In this document: piece by piece, positions 47,954 to 58,341 of the stretch
How the letters are laid out: each line of letters opens with the position of its first letter
Numbering within the stretch: position 1 is the first letter of the stretch
Assembly (NCBI GenBank): GCA_903935355.1
Contig: CAIZRK010000013.1
Location: 41,969-105,968, forward strand
Length of the DNA stretch: 64,000 bases
From: an uncultured beta proteobacterium
GTDB taxonomy: Bacteria > Pseudomonadota > Gammaproteobacteria > Burkholderiales > Burkholderiaceae
Reading direction: 5' to 3'
Program-made: the position numbers and the translations under genes
Notes under the pieces: generated by a model
The model's database searches: none
What the model saw: only the letters and a program-made list of their open reading frames with translations
Told to the model about the DNA's origin: nothing

Positions 47954-48409
47954 TTAGAAAGGAATATCGTCGTCCATTGCGCCAAGCGATGCGGCATTAG
48001 TTGGGGCTGATGTAGATTGCTCCGCCGGCTTTGAGCGGCTGTAGCTTTCCCCACCATCACCACTCCCGCCTACTGGCTTTCCACCAAGCATTTGCATTGT
48101 TTCTGCAACGATCTCAGTGGAATACTTTTCTTGGCCACTAGCGTCCATCCATTTACGTGTACGCAAACGACCTTCAACATAAACCTGTGAACCTTTTTTG
48201 AGGTACTGACCAGCGATTTCAGCTAACTTGCCAAAGAAAGCAACGCGGTGCCATTCTGTGGTTTCTTTCATTTCGCCAGACTGCTTATCTTTATAGCGAT
48301 CTGAAGTCGCCACTGAAATGTTGGTTACAGCGTCGCCGCTGGGCATATAACGTGTTTCAGGGTCTCGCCCTACGTTACCTACGATGATGACTTTATTTAC
48401 CGAAGCCAT
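47954..48409 (-). CDS. ssb: Single-stranded DNA-binding protein
   Basis: SSB coats single-stranded DNA in replication and repair. The OB fold starts [21 protein letters not shown] flexible Gly/Ser-rich linker leads to the acidic tip DDDIPF that binds partner proteins. Length of 151 aa is normal. Shine-Dalgarno GGGAGAC is well placed; its GGAGACA is complementary to a segment of the candidate sRNA at 27.9 kb. It lies downstream of the MFS gene. Confidence 0.97.
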   Translation of the reverse strand: MASVNKVIIVGNVGRDPETRYMPSGDAVTNISVATSDRYKDKQSGEMKETTEWHRVAFFGKLAEIAGQYLKKGSQVYVEGRLRTRKWMDASGQEKYSTEIVAETMQMLGGKPVGGSGDGGESYSRSKPAEQSTSAPTNAASLGAMDDDIPF

Positions 48410-48457
48410 GTTGTCTCCCGAAGAAAAATAATGCTATGAATTAAATTTAAAGTAAAG

Positions 48458-49642
48458 CTATGCCTTTGCTGCTACATCCTTTGAATCTGCTACTTTCGCA
48501 GGCAATTCGCGCATTGACCAAGCAATTATAAGCCAGCATAAAAGAAGTGCGGCGCCCATTTTAAAGACTGATAAATCACCATGGTTATCCATTAACCACC
48601 CCCCGATTACAGCGCCTGTAAACAAGCCAATGGATTGAGTGGTGTTGTAAACGCCAAGGGCAGTACCCTTGGACTCTTTGGCGAATCGAGAAACTAGAGA
48701 GGGCTGCAATGCCTCTAATAAATTAAACCCAACAAAGTAGATCAACAAAGCAAAGGCTATAAATAGCACTGAAGTGGCCTTAGTAAAGAAATACTCTGCC
48801 ACTAAGAGTAGCCCAATTGCGAGCAACATCACTGCACGTAGTTGCTGCTTCTTTTCACCAAAAATGAGTACTGGCGCCATAAAAACAAATGAGAGCAATA
48901 CTACTGGGAGATAGACCTGCCAATGTGATGAAAGTGGTAACCCGGCTTGCTCTAATAAACGAGGTACCACTAAGAACATCGCTACTTGAGTGGCATGTAG
49001 AACAAAAACACCCGCATTTAAGCGCATGAGTTCGGGACGAAAAAATACCTCCTTCAAGGTAGCCTGCTGTACTTTGATTGCAGGTTTGGAAGTGGGGAGT
49101 ACATAATATGTCACAGCCATGGCTATCACCCCAAGGGTGGCCAGAACTACGAAAATACCACTCAAATTAATGAACCGATAAATTGGGGCGGCAATCACGA
49201 GAGACAAAGCAAAAGACAGGGCAATGCTACCTCCCACCAAGGCCATAGCGCGAGTACGCACTTGCTCTCTGGTTAAGTCGGCAACCCAAGCAGAAATAGC
49301 CGCTGAAACTGCGCCAGCCCCCATTACGCCCCTGCCAATGGCAATCCACAAAAGGTCATCCTGAGCTGCGCAAATTAAAGCGCCAGCGACAAATAAGGAA
49401 AGTCCCCATAAAACCACCGGTTTTCGGCCAATACGGTCAGATAAGCGACCTAGGGGTATATAAAAACAGGCCTGGACGATATTAAAGATCCCAAGAGTGA
49501 GGCCAACCCATAAAGCATGCTCCCCGCCTGATAAGCCCCGAGCATGGATGCTAAAAACCGGCAATAGCAGAAAAAGGCCTAGCATACGAAGGCCAAAGAT
49601 GCCTGCTAAGGCTAAAGTGGAGCGAAGTTCAGAAGGATTCAT
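48458..49642 (-). CDS. MFS transporter, YajR-like
   Basis: A 394-residue major facilitator with about 12 hydrophobic helices. The motif-A loop between helices 2 and 3 is PLGRLSDRIGRKPVVLWGL. Similarity is to the YajR-type drug/proton antiporters but without the C-terminal soluble domain of E. coli YajR. The substrate is unknown. It is inserted between ssb and uvrA, which are directly divergent in many gammaproteobacteria. Its start is 37 bp from uvrA. Confidence 0.85.
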   Translation of the reverse strand: MNPSELRSTLALAGIFGLRMLGLFLLLPVFSIHARGLSGGEHALWVGLTLGIFNIVQACFYIPLGRLSDRIGRKPVVLWGLSLFVAGALICAAQDDLLWIAIGRGVMGAGAVSAAISAWVADLTREQVRTRAMALVGGSIALSFALSLVIAAPIYRFINLSGIFVVLATLGVIAMAVTYYVLPTSKPAIKVQQATLKEVFFRPELMRLNAGVFVLHATQVAMFLVVPRLLEQAGLPLSSHWQVYLPVVLLSFVFMAPVLIFGEKKQQLRAVMLLAIGLLLVAEYFFTKATSVLFIAFALLIYFVGFNLLEALQPSLVSRFAKESKGTALGVYNTTQSIGLFTGAVIGGWLMDNHGDLSVFKMGAALLLCWLIIAWSMRELPAKVADSKDVAAKA

Positions 49643-49679
49643 GGGAAAGGGCTATATTAACAAGTTACGCTAAAAAATC

Positions 49680-52568
49680 ATGAATAACGAAATTAAGATC
49701 CGCGGTGCACGCACCCACAACCTCAAAAACATCAATCTAGATATTCCTAGAGAAAAATTGGTCGTTTTAACTGGCCTTTCTGGCTCAGGCAAAAGCTCGC
49801 TCGCTTTTGACACCCTATATGCCGAAGGTCAACGACGGTATGTGGAATCACTTTCTGCATATGCTCGTCAATTTTTGCAATTAATGGAAAAACCCGATGT
49901 TGATGTAATTGAGGGTTTATCACCAGCAATCTCAATTGAGCAAAAGGCTACCAGCCACAACCCCCGATCAACCGTAGGGACGGTTACCGAAATTCATGAC
50001 TACCTGCGTTTGCTATTTGCGCGCGCAGGCACACCCCATTGTCCAGATCATGACCTGCCGCTAGAGGCACAAAGCGTCTCCCAAATGGTTGATACCGTTT
50101 TGGCTATGCCAGAAGATACCAAGCTGATGATCTTAGCCCCCGTTGTTAGTGAACGTAAAGGGGAGTTTGTGGATCTCTTTGCAGATCTTCAGGCACAAGG
50201 TTTTGTGCGCTTTCGTGTACGTTCAGGTGGCGGCACCACTAATACAGCTAAAGCAGAAATCTTTGAAGTCGATCAATTGCCTGAACTTAAGAAAAACGAT
50301 AAGCACTCAATTGAGGTGGTGGTCGACCGTATTAAAGTTCGGCCTGATATTACCCAACGCCTTGCAGAGTCTTTTGAAACTGCTCTACGTCTTGCTGATG
50401 GTAAAACCATGATTGTGGATATGGATACGGGTAAAGAGATGATTTTCTCGAGCAAGTTTGCATGCCCTGTCTGTTCCTATTCTTTGCAAGAACTAGAGCC
50501 CCGCCTCTTCTCTTTTAACAACCCGATGGGCGCCTGCCCTTCGTGTGATGGTTTAGGCCATCAATCCTTCTTTGATCCAAAACGTATTGTTGCTCACCCC
50601 GACCTCTCTTTGGCATCGGGTGCCATTAAAGGTTGGGATCGTCGCAACCAGTTTTATTTCAAGCTACTGCAGACACTAGCAAAGCATGGGGGCTTCGATG
50701 TGGAGAAACCCTTTGAGACCTTAAGCAAGAAACAGCAAGATCTCATTTTATTGGGTTCTGGTGATGTCACCATTCCATTTGAGTACATCAACGAGCGCGG
50801 TAAAAATAGTATTCGCGAACATGCTTTTGAAGGAATTGTGGCTAATTTTGAAAGGCGCTATCGAGAAACCGACTCCATGACGGTGCGTGAAGAATTAGCG
50901 CGGTATCAAAATATGCAGATCTGCCCAGAATGCAAGGGCAGTCGTCTTCGCAAAGAAGCGCGTTTTGTCAAAGTAGGCGACGCAGAACAATCTCGCGCTA
51001 TTTATGAAATCAGTGCGCTACCACTCAAAGAGGCTAAAGAATATTTTGAAGCACTTGAACTCAAAGGCGCTAAACGAGAAATCGCTGACAAGATCGTCAA
51101 GGAAATAGGCTCACGCCTGCGCTTCTTAAATGATGTGGGCTTAGACTATCTTTCACTTGAACGTAGTGCAGACACTCTATCTGGCGGCGAGGCTCAACGA
51201 ATTCGTTTGGCATCGCAGATCGGCTCTGGTTTAACTGGAGTGATGTATGTGTTAGATGAACCATCGATTGGATTACATCAACGTGATAATGACCGCTTGA
51301 TTGGCACCCTCAAACATTTACGCGACTTGGGCAATAGCGTTCTAGTGGTTGAGCATGATGAGGATATGATTCGTGCCTCTGACTATGTGATTGACATTGG
51401 CCCTGGTGCTGGGGTTCATGGTGGTGAAATTGTGGCTCAAGGTACGCCTGCTGAGGTGGAAGCCAATCTCAAGTCATTGACTGGCGCTTACCTATCAGGA
51501 CGCGAGTGCATTGCCGTTCCAGAAAAGCGCATTCCAGTGAACGATAAGTTCCTAGAAATCTTTGGGGCACGCGGAAATAATCTCCAATCTGTTCATGCAC
51601 AGATACCAGTAGGATTGCTGACTTGTGTCACCGGTGTTTCAGGCTCTGGAAAATCGACTCTCATTAATGACACCCTACACCACGCGGTAGCTCAACATCT
51701 TTATGGCTCTAATGCAGAGCCGGCTGCACATGATGCCATCAAAGGTTTAGAAAACTTTGACAAAGTCATTAGCGTAGACCAGTCCCCGATTGGTAGAACG
51801 CCACGCTCTAATCCTGCAACTTACACGGGGCTCTTTACCCCCATTAGAGAGCTCTTCTGTGGGGTACCCGCAGCACGTGAACGTGGCTATGAAGCTGGCC
51901 GCTTTTCCTTTAATGTCAAGGGAGGGCGCTGTGATGCTTGTGAGGGTGATGGTGTAATTAAAGTAGAAATGCACTTCTTGCCTGATGTTTATGTTCCTTG
52001 TGATGTTTGTCATGGCAAGCGCTATAACCGCGAAACTTTAGATATTCGCTACAAAGGTAAGAATATTCATGAAGTATTGTCGATGACCATCGAGCAGGCA
52101 CATGAATTCTTTGGAGCAGTTCCTATTGTTAAGCGCAAACTCAAAACACTGCTCGATGTCGGCCTGGGATATGTCAAGCTAGGTCAGAGCGCCACGACCC
52201 TTTCTGGCGGTGAAGCGCAACGTGTCAAACTGTCTTTGGAGCTCTCAAAACGCGACACTGGTAGGACCTTATACATCTTAGATGAACCCACAACCGGCTT
52301 ACATTTTCATGATATTCAATTGTTGCTAACCGTTTTACAAACACTCAAGAAACAAGGAAATACGATTGTCATCATCGAACACAATTTAGATGTAATTAAG
52401 ACTGCAGATTGGATTATTGATCTTGGGCCCAAAGGTGGTGCAGGTGGTGGCTTAATCATAGCGACCGGCACCCCCGAAGAAGTTGCTAAGAATGAAGCTA
52501 GCTTTACCGGTCACTACTTAGCCCCTTTACTATCTCGCAAACCCGTGCCTAGCAAAAAGAAAAAGTAG
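49680..52568 (+). CDS. uvrA: Excinuclease ABC subunit A
   Basis: UvrA recognises bulky DNA damage and loads UvrB. It contains two ABC ATPase modules: Walker [14 protein letters not shown] and [13 protein letters not shown], signatures [16 protein letters not shown] and [15 protein letters not shown]. Two zinc modules are seen: CPVCSYSLQ with CPSCDGLG, and CDACEGDG with [10 protein letters not shown]. Length of 962 aa is normal. No LexA-type box (CTGT-N8-ACAG) is visible upstream. It converges on the Kef-type gene with a 20-bp gap. Confidence 0.97.
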   Translation: MNNEIKIRGARTHNLKNINLDIPREKLVVLTGLSGSGKSSLAFDTLYAEGQRRYVESLSAYARQFLQLMEKPDVDVIEGLSPAISIEQKATSHNPRSTVGTVTEIHDYLRLLFARAGTPHCPDHDLPLEAQSVSQMVDTVLAMPEDTKLMILAPVVSERKGEFVDLFADLQAQGFVRFRVRSGGGTTNTAKAEIFEVDQLPELKKNDKHSIEVVVDRIKVRPDITQRLAESFETALRLADGKTMIVDMDTGKEMIFSSKFACPVCSYSLQELEPRLFSFNNPMGACPSCDGLGHQSFFDPKRIVAHPDLSLASGAIKGWDRRNQFYFKLLQTLAKHGGFDVEKPFETLSKKQQDLILLGSGDVTIPFEYINERGKNSIREHAFEGIVANFERRYRETDSMTVREELARYQNMQICPECKGSRLRKEARFVKVGDAEQSRAIYEISALPLKEAKEYFEALELKGAKREIADKIVKEIGSRLRFLNDVGLDYLSLERSADTLSGGEAQRIRLASQIGSGLTGVMYVLDEPSIGLHQRDNDRLIGTLKHLRDLGNSVLVVEHDEDMIRASDYVIDIGPGAGVHGGEIVAQGTPAEVEANLKSLTGAYLSGRECIAVPEKRIPVNDKFLEIFGARGNNLQSVHAQIPVGLLTCVTGVSGSGKSTLINDTLHHAVAQHLYGSNAEPAAHDAIKGLENFDKVISVDQSPIGRTPRSNPATYTGLFTPIRELFCGVPAARERGYEAGRFSFNVKGGRCDACEGDGVIKVEMHFLPDVYVPCDVCHGKRYNRETLDIRYKGKNIHEVLSMTIEQAHEFFGAVPIVKRKLKTLLDVGLGYVKLGQSATTLSGGEAQRVKLSLELSKRDTGRTLYILDEPTTGLHFHDIQLLLTVLQTLKKQGNTIVIIEHNLDVIKTADWIIDLGPKGGAGGGLIIATGTPEEVAKNEASFTGHYLAPLLSRKPVPSKKKK

Positions 52569-52588
52569 TGAGTAAATACTTAATCTCA

Positions 52589-54571
52589 TCAGAGTAATTT
52601 AGATTCGGCTAAATCAGTCGCCTCTGAATTACCTGAGAGCACCAAAATATCATTGGCCTGTAGACGCAATTCTGGGGTGAGATCTAGTTTCACATAATCT
52701 GCACCACCAACCTTTCGCCTAACCGCTTGTATACTAACACCCTCATTTTCTAGATGGAGTTCCTCCAATGTTTTTCCAATACTTGCAGACTCGGGCAACA
52801 GGGTAACTGAGTGCAATCTCCAGGACTCGTTTGACCCAAAGTCATCATCTGCCGATCCGCGGAAATAACCCCGTAGCAAACTATAGCGTGCTTCACGCGC
52901 ATTCGTAATCCGTCGAACCACTTTGCGCATTGGTACGCCCATGATGAGCAGCACATGTGAGGCCATCATCAAACTTCCTTCTATCAATTCAGGAACGACT
53001 TCAGTAGCACCTGCAGCGCGCAACTTTGCCAAATCTGCATCATCTTTGGTGCGCACTAAAATCGTCATACCAGGACGCATATGCTCAACTTGATACAATA
53101 TCTTTAAAGTGGCTGGAGTATTGGCATAAGTAATCACTACCGCTTTTGCTCTTGCTAAGCCAGCAGCACCTAAATAATTCTCTCGACTAGCGTCGCCATA
53201 TACCACGTTGTCACCAGCCGCAGCAGCCTCTTTAACGCGATCAGGATCCATATCCAAAGCAATATAAGGAATCTTTTCTTGATCGAGCATACGGGCAAGA
53301 CTTTGTCCAGAACGACCAAATCCGCAAATCACTACATGGTTTTCGGTGCGCACACTTTTAGCAGCGACCTTTGTTAGAGCAAGTGACTGCAATAGCCACT
53401 CATTACTAGAAAAACGCAATGCAAAGCGATCGCTATATTGAATCAAGAATGGGGCTCCAAACATAGAGATCAGCATCGCAGCCAATACTGCTTGGCTTAA
53501 GGCAGGATCAATGAGATCTAGACCATCAATTTGTGCCAGTAATACAAATCCGAATTCACCAGCCTGGGCTAGGCATAGGCCAGTCCGAATAGAAATTCCC
53601 GTACTCGAGCCAAAGGCACGAGAGAGCAACGCTATTAGTCCAAACTTAAATATCAATGGTCCGATTAACAATAGTAAGACCAGCACCCATTGTTGTAAGA
53701 TCACATCAAAATCAAGCAGCATTCCAACTGTAATAAAGAATAGGCCAAGCAAGACATCACGGAAAGGTTTTACATCCTCTTCCACTTGGTGTCGATAAGG
53801 TGTTTCTGAAATCAGCATCCCTGCCAAGAAGGCGCCCAAGGCTAAGGACAAGCCAAAATGTTCAGTTAGGCCTGCCATGCCCAAAACAATCAATAAAAGA
53901 TTGAGCATGAAGAGTTCTTGAGAGCGCAATTTGGCAACCAACCTAAACCAGCGACTCATTAAGGTCTGACCAATCACAAAAATGAGAATCAAGGCAACCG
54001 TAAGCTTGATGGCAGCAGTAGTTAAGGCAATGAATAAATCGCCAGGATTTTTACCTAGGGATGGCAGCAAAATTAATAGAAAAATAACTGCTAAGTCTTG
54101 AAAAAGCAAAATACCGATGATGTTGCGCCCATGCTCAGTTTCTAGCTCGGATCGGTCTGCAATCAATTTGGTCACTATGGCTGTGGAAGACATAGCTAAA
54201 GCACCGCCTAAAGCAATCGCCGCCTGCCAAGAAATAGGGTAGATCCAGTTCATCAATAAACTAGCGGGAACTGCCAATAACATCGTCAAAATGACTTGGC
54301 TACCACCCAAGCCAAATACAATGGAACGCATGGCCCGAAGCTTATGGAGGTTAAATTCTAGGCCGATCGAGAACATCAAAAAGACCACCCCAAACTCTGC
54401 GAGGTATTTGACGGTGGCAGAATCATTAGCCAAAGCAAGGGCATTGGGGCCGATAAGGACACCAATGGCTAGATAGCCCAAAATAGGGGGAAGCCCAAAA
54501 TAGCGGAAAATAACTACCCCGGCCACCCCAGAGGCCAGCAAGATGAGAGTTAACTGAAGGACTGACGGCAT
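52589..54571 (-). CDS. Kef-type monovalent cation:proton antiporter (CPA2)
   Basis: The N-terminal ~390 residues form a CPA2 antiporter domain of about 12-13 helices (GYLAIGVLIGPNALAL, GLEFNLHKLRAMR, LALGAFLAGMLISETPYRHQ). A TrkA-N Rossmann domain (about 410-530, VVICGFGRSGQSLARML) and a TrkA-C domain (about 575-660) follow. This fits KefB/KefC/YbaL-like K+/H+ antiporters controlled by nucleotide or glutathione binding. Length of 660 aa fits. SD-like GGGGTGAG precedes the ATG. Its start codon is only 11 bp from the divergent kdsD start. Confidence 0.9.
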   Translation of the reverse strand: MPSVLQLTLILLASGVAGVVIFRYFGLPPILGYLAIGVLIGPNALALANDSATVKYLAEFGVVFLMFSIGLEFNLHKLRAMRSIVFGLGGSQVILTMLLAVPASLLMNWIYPISWQAAIALGGALAMSSTAIVTKLIADRSELETEHGRNIIGILLFQDLAVIFLLILLPSLGKNPGDLFIALTTAAIKLTVALILIFVIGQTLMSRWFRLVAKLRSQELFMLNLLLIVLGMAGLTEHFGLSLALGAFLAGMLISETPYRHQVEEDVKPFRDVLLGLFFITVGMLLDFDVILQQWVLVLLLLIGPLIFKFGLIALLSRAFGSSTGISIRTGLCLAQAGEFGFVLLAQIDGLDLIDPALSQAVLAAMLISMFGAPFLIQYSDRFALRFSSNEWLLQSLALTKVAAKSVRTENHVVICGFGRSGQSLARMLDQEKIPYIALDMDPDRVKEAAAAGDNVVYGDASRENYLGAAGLARAKAVVITYANTPATLKILYQVEHMRPGMTILVRTKDDADLAKLRAAGATEVVPELIEGSLMMASHVLLIMGVPMRKVVRRITNAREARYSLLRGYFRGSADDDFGSNESWRLHSVTLLPESASIGKTLEELHLENEGVSIQAVRRKVGGADYVKLDLTPELRLQANDILVLSGNSEATDLAESKLL

Positions 54572-54576
54572 ATACT
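54549..54576 (+). promoter_or_regulatory. kdsD promoter predicting a leaderless mRNA
   Basis: TATACT (54571-54576) ends 6 bp before the kdsD ATG, and TTAACT (54550-54555, 15-bp spacer) is a possible -35. The expected start site is the A of the ATG. The promoter lies inside the 5' end of the divergent Kef-type coding region, and no Shine-Dalgarno sequence is present. Confidence 0.45.
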
Positions 54577-54582
54577 CACCCC

Positions 54583-55575
54583 ATGATAGCTAAGACTCGT
54601 GAACGAACCCTAAAGCTTGCGCGCGACACCCTCACCATTGAGGCTGCTGCACTGCACACTATGCGCGATCGACTAGAAGGCGCCAATGCCGATGCCCTAG
54701 TGCTTGCAGTAGAGCTCCTGCATGCCTGTAAAGGCCGAATTGTGGTTTCTGGGATTGGTAAGTCGGGTCATATTGCCCGCAAAATTGCCGCGACCTTCGC
54801 CTCCACTGGCTCCCCAGCTTTTTTTGTTCACCCTGCTGAAGCCAGTCATGGTGACTTAGGTATGGTGACACGTGATGACGTTTTTGTTGCCCTATCCAAT
54901 TCTGGCGAAACTGACGAATTACTCACTATTGTGCCCATAGTCAAGCGCACTGGCGCTAAATTGATAGCACTGACAGGTGCGCCCAACTCTTCTTTAGCGA
55001 GCTTGGCTGATGCCCATTTAGATACCAGCGTTGAAAAAGAGGCCTGCCCCCTTAATCTGGCCCCCACATCTAGCACCACAGCAGCCCTTGCCATGGGCGA
55101 CGCTCTTGCAGTTGCTTTGCTAGATAGCCGAGGATTCCAGGCGGAAGATTTTCAGCGCTCCCACCCAGGTGGCAGGCTTGGTCGAAAACAACTGATGCAT
55201 GTGAGTGAAGTGATGCGTAGTTTTGACGACACCCCCAAGATTTCTCTGCAAGCTTCATTACAAAAGGCTTTATTAGAGATGACCGCCAAACGCATGGGAA
55301 TGGTGGTGACCTTAGATCAGAACCAGAAAGTAGCAGGCATTTTTACTGATGGTGACTTACGCCGTCTTTTAGAAAAGAGCACCAATCTTGATGGCTTAAC
55401 ATTACAGGCTGCCACTACTGCCACACCACGCACAATCCCACCTGAGTTACTAGCTGAAGAAGCAATTGAGATGATGGAAAAACACCGTATTAATCACCTA
55501 GTGGTGACCGATCCGCAAGGCAAACTCTTGGGAGCTCTTAACCTGCATGACTTATTTGCAGCCAAAGTAATTTAA
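54583..55575 (+). CDS. kdsD: Arabinose-5-phosphate isomerase (KpsF/GutQ family)
   Basis: KdsD interconverts ribulose-5-phosphate and arabinose-5-phosphate, the first step of Kdo synthesis. An N-terminal SIS domain (about residues 30-170) has VVSGIGKSGHIARKIAATF and SHGDLGMV. Two CBS repeats fill residues 210-330 (GIFTDGDLRRLLEK, NHLVVTDPQGKLLGALNLHD). Length of 330 aa is normal. It opens the plus-strand block kdsD-kdsC-lptC-lptA-lptB-(rpoN relic)-hpf-ptsN-hprK-rapZ. Confidence 0.95.
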   Translation: MIAKTRERTLKLARDTLTIEAAALHTMRDRLEGANADALVLAVELLHACKGRIVVSGIGKSGHIARKIAATFASTGSPAFFVHPAEASHGDLGMVTRDDVFVALSNSGETDELLTIVPIVKRTGAKLIALTGAPNSSLASLADAHLDTSVEKEACPLNLAPTSSTTAALAMGDALAVALLDSRGFQAEDFQRSHPGGRLGRKQLMHVSEVMRSFDDTPKISLQASLQKALLEMTAKRMGMVVTLDQNQKVAGIFTDGDLRRLLEKSTNLDGLTLQAATTATPRTIPPELLAEEAIEMMEKHRINHLVVTDPQGKLLGALNLHDLFAAKVI

Positions 55576-55596
55576 TTCTGTTGATTAATTAATTTC

Positions 55597-56169
55597 ATGT
55601 CTAGTGCATTCAATACCCTGAACACCAACCCTTTGAGTCAATACCCACAAGCTTGGGAGCGAGCCAGCAAAGTTAAGGTATTGGTCTTAGATGTCGATGG
55701 CGTACTAACCAATGGGCAAGTATGGATTGGAGCCGATGGCAAGGAATCCTTGAAAGCATTTGATATTCAAGATGGTTTAGGCATTAAACTTTTAGAACTG
55801 GCTGGAATCCCAACGGCAATTATTACTGGACGACATTCTAAAATGGTTTTAGCTCGTTCTGAAGAACTGGGCATCAAACATGTCCATATGGGCGTAGAAA
55901 ATAAGGCTGTGGCTTTAGTTGAAGTTTTGAAGTCGCTAAAGTTGCATGCACCAGATGCCGCAGTCATGGGTGACGATTGGCCAGACTTTCAAATGATGAA
56001 ATCTGCTGGTTTTAAAGTATGTCCTGCTCAAGCTCACGAGGCAGTTAAAGAAACATCTCACCTTGTTACCTCGCGTGCCGGCGGCAATGGCGCGGTTCGC
56101 GAAGTATGCGACCTGATTCTTAAAGCGCAAAATCGCTATGAAGAATTACTCGCTCATGCTCGCGCCTAA
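55597..56169 (+). CDS. kdsC: 3-deoxy-D-manno-octulosonate 8-phosphate phosphatase
   Basis: KdsC releases Kdo from Kdo-8-phosphate. It is a tetrameric HAD phosphatase without a cap domain: nucleophile motif VLDVDGVLTNGQVWIG, motif II AIITGRHS and motif IV MGDDWPDFQMM. Length of 190 aa is normal. It is 21 bp after kdsD and 11 bp before lptC. Confidence 0.95.
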   Translation: MSSAFNTLNTNPLSQYPQAWERASKVKVLVLDVDGVLTNGQVWIGADGKESLKAFDIQDGLGIKLLELAGIPTAIITGRHSKMVLARSEELGIKHVHMGVENKAVALVEVLKSLKLHAPDAAVMGDDWPDFQMMKSAGFKVCPAQAHEAVKETSHLVTSRAGGNGAVREVCDLILKAQNRYEELLAHARA

Positions 56170-56180
56170 GGGATTGAGTA

Positions 56181-56825
56181 ATGCAATTAAATGCCCATAA
56201 AATCAAAACTGGCTTATTACGGAGCATATTACGCCTCATGCCCTTAATTTTGATGGGCACCCTTACGCTCGTCACATTTTGGCTCGTAAAGAAAAATACT
56301 CCCGCTGAAAAATCTGCAATCGAGCGAGTGCGGCTGCATGAACCTGACTACACCATTGTGAATGGCTCTCTTTCTGCTTTAAATGAATTAGGTAGCACCA
56401 AATACCGTGTCTTGGGAAAGAAGGTAATTCACTATGATGATGACGCATCCATCGATATTGAGAAGCCGCGTATGCGCCTATTCCCCCCTGAAAAATCTCC
56501 TGTTACAGTCAAGTCTGACACTGGGCATTTAGATGGCGACCTTACTATTTTAGATTTATTGGGTAATGCTGAAATCTTTCGTCCACCTCAAGCCGCTACA
56601 GAAACTGAGCCTGCGAGGCCACGCATGCTAGCTCGATCTTCTTATTTCAAAGTCCTAATTAACGATGATGTTATAGAAACTGATAAGCCAATTACATTAG
56701 AGCAAGGAATGTCAGTGATGCATTCGAATGATGGTGGCATATTTAATAATATTGAGCAAAGTTTGGTGCTCTCTGGACAGGTACGCGGTCGTATTGAGCG
56801 TTCACAACAAGGTACGCAACCATGA
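56181..56825 (+). CDS. lptC: LPS export system protein LptC
   Basis: LptC is a bitopic inner-membrane protein that passes LPS from LptB2FG to LptA. A single transmembrane helix (about residues 15-37) is followed by a periplasmic jellyroll domain with SDTGHLDGDLTILDLLGNAE. Length of 214 aa fits. Sequence is weakly conserved, as usual, but position before lptA makes the call firm. Overlaps lptA by 4 bp. Confidence 0.92.
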   Translation: MQLNAHKIKTGLLRSILRLMPLILMGTLTLVTFWLVKKNTPAEKSAIERVRLHEPDYTIVNGSLSALNELGSTKYRVLGKKVIHYDDDASIDIEKPRMRLFPPEKSPVTVKSDTGHLDGDLTILDLLGNAEIFRPPQAATETEPARPRMLARSSYFKVLINDDVIETDKPITLEQGMSVMHSNDGGIFNNIEQSLVLSGQVRGRIERSQQGTQP

Positions 56826-57394
56826 CCTTTGTGCACCCCAAAATACTTCGTACGCCTACTTTTTTAGCGCTGGCACTCAGTTTTTATAGCATCGCCTTTG
56901 TCTATGCAGAAAATGCTGATCAAGATAAACCGATCATTCTTGAGGCAGAAAAGGTATCAGTAAATGATGTGCAACAAGTCTATGAATTAAATGGCGATGT
57001 GTTATTAACCAAAGGTAGCATTCTCGTCACAGGTGAAAAAGGGAATATTAAAGTTGATCCTGAGGGCTATGAGTATGTAGATGTCCAAGGAACTCCTGAG
57101 CTTGTAGCTAGCTTTAGGCAGCGGCGCGAAGGACCTGCCGATGAGTTTATGCAAGGCCGCGGGAGTGTAGTGACTTATAACGCTAAAACTGAGTTACTAA
57201 CCCTAACCGGTGAAGCTAGTTTAAAACGACTCCTCAATATGCAGATGATTGATCAGTTACGTGGCTGGAAAATTGAATACGATGATATAAAACAAACCTA
57301 TCGTGTCTTCCCCCCAAGTAATGCCAAGCCAGAAGATCTCCCTTTAGCGAGAGCCATCCTTTCACCAAGACGAAAAGCTACATTAGAGAAATGA
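56822..57394 (+). CDS. lptA: LPS transport periplasmic protein LptA
   Basis: LptA forms the periplasmic bridge for LPS between LptC and LptD. A signal peptide ends near VYA (about residue 29). The OstA-like jellyroll covers about residues 35-165, with [20 protein letters not shown] and [20 protein letters not shown]. Length of 190 aa is normal. Overlaps lptC and lptB by 4 bp each. Confidence 0.94.
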   Translation: MTFVHPKILRTPTFLALALSFYSIAFVYAENADQDKPIILEAEKVSVNDVQQVYELNGDVLLTKGSILVTGEKGNIKVDPEGYEYVDVQGTPELVASFRQRREGPADEFMQGRGSVVTYNAKTELLTLTGEASLKRLLNMQMIDQLRGWKIEYDDIKQTYRVFPPSNAKPEDLPLARAILSPRRKATLEK

Positions 57395-58158
57395 CCACGG
57401 ATACAGTAAGCAATAAGGGTGCAGCCACACTCAGCGCCCACCATCTACAAAAACGCTACGGCTCACGTACTGTCGTTCGGGATGTCTCAATTGAAGTTAA
57501 GTGCGGGGAGGTAGTTGGACTGCTGGGTCCTAATGGCTCTGGCAAAACCACTTCTTTCTACATGATTGTGGGGTTAGTGCCCTTAGATGGCGGTGATATT
57601 AACCTTGATGGCACAGATATCACCCATCTACCAATTCATGAACGCGCCCGCATGGGCCTATCCTATCTTCCACAAGAGGCCTCTGTCTTTAGAAAACTCA
57701 ATGTTGCCGAAAATATACAAGCAGTGTTGGAATTACAGGTGCATGGCGGTAAGCGACTGAGCAAAGCAGAAATTGCACATCGCCTAGATGAACTTTTGGG
57801 TGAATTGCAAATTAGCCACCTCAGGGATAATCCCGCGCTATCTCTTTCTGGCGGAGAGCGTCGTCGTGTAGAGATCGCCAGAGCCCTTGCATCTTCGCCA
57901 AAATTTATTTTGCTAGATGAACCGTTTGCCGGTGTTGACCCCATTGCCGTTGGTGAAATTCAGCGCATTGTCCGATTCTTGCGTGATCGCCAAATTGGGG
58001 TCTTGATTACCGACCATAATGTTCGGGAAACCCTAGGAATTTGCGACCATGCCTACATTATTAGTGAGGGGAGCGTTATAGCCTCAGGTAAGCCTGACCA
58101 GATTATTCAGAACGATGCCGTTCGAAGGGTCTATTTGGGTGAAAACTTCCGGATGTAA
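57391..58158 (+). CDS. lptB: LPS export ABC transporter ATP-binding protein LptB
   Basis: LptB powers LPS extraction with LptF and LptG. Walker A is [14 protein letters not shown], the signature [17 protein letters not shown], Walker [15 protein letters not shown] and the H-loop [22 protein letters not shown] is typical of LptB. Length of 255 aa is slightly longer than E. coli (241 aa). In most betaproteobacteria rpoN follows; here only a relic does. Confidence 0.97.
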   Translation: MTTDTVSNKGAATLSAHHLQKRYGSRTVVRDVSIEVKCGEVVGLLGPNGSGKTTSFYMIVGLVPLDGGDINLDGTDITHLPIHERARMGLSYLPQEASVFRKLNVAENIQAVLELQVHGGKRLSKAEIAHRLDELLGELQISHLRDNPALSLSGGERRRVEIARALASSPKFILLDEPFAGVDPIAVGEIQRIVRFLRDRQIGVLITDHNVRETLGICDHAYIISEGSVIASGKPDQIIQNDAVRRVYLGENFRM

Positions 58159-58171
58159 AAACCTTCCTTTT

Positions 58172-58320
58172 GGAAAATTTTATTTAAAAAATGACCTTGC
58201 CCCCTTGGTTTTCAGCAAAATCGCTGATACGCTGGAGGCTCATGATATTCATTTCCTAAAGAAACGACTCTACGCATTAAAAAGGGGCTTGCTGCGCACC
58301 CCGGCCATTGTTTGCGCAAG
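58172..58320 (+). pseudogene. rpoN: Relic of the rpoN (sigma-54) 3' end
   Basis: The 183-bp gap between lptB and hpf translates, in one frame, to a stretch that resembles the RpoN C-terminus: about 58190-58303 gives NDLAPLVFSKIADTLEAHDI followed by HFLKKRLYALKRGLLRTP. From memory of the family, intact RpoN here reads roughly APLSDSKIADLLEAxGI then VARRTVAKYRExLxIP. The APL, SKIAD, LEA and LR-P positions match, while the RpoN box (ARRTVAKYRE) is ruined. Nothing of the other ~430 residues remains. The location is exactly where rpoN lies in related genomes. The alternative is chance similarity in junk sequence. Confidence 0.6.
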
Positions 58321-58341
58321 CATATTGAATAGGAGCTGCTG

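Noticed and set aside
49643..49679. LexA/SOS box upstream of uvrA, and likewise upstream of ruvC
   Set aside because: No CTGT-N8-ACAG-like palindrome is present in either upstream region.
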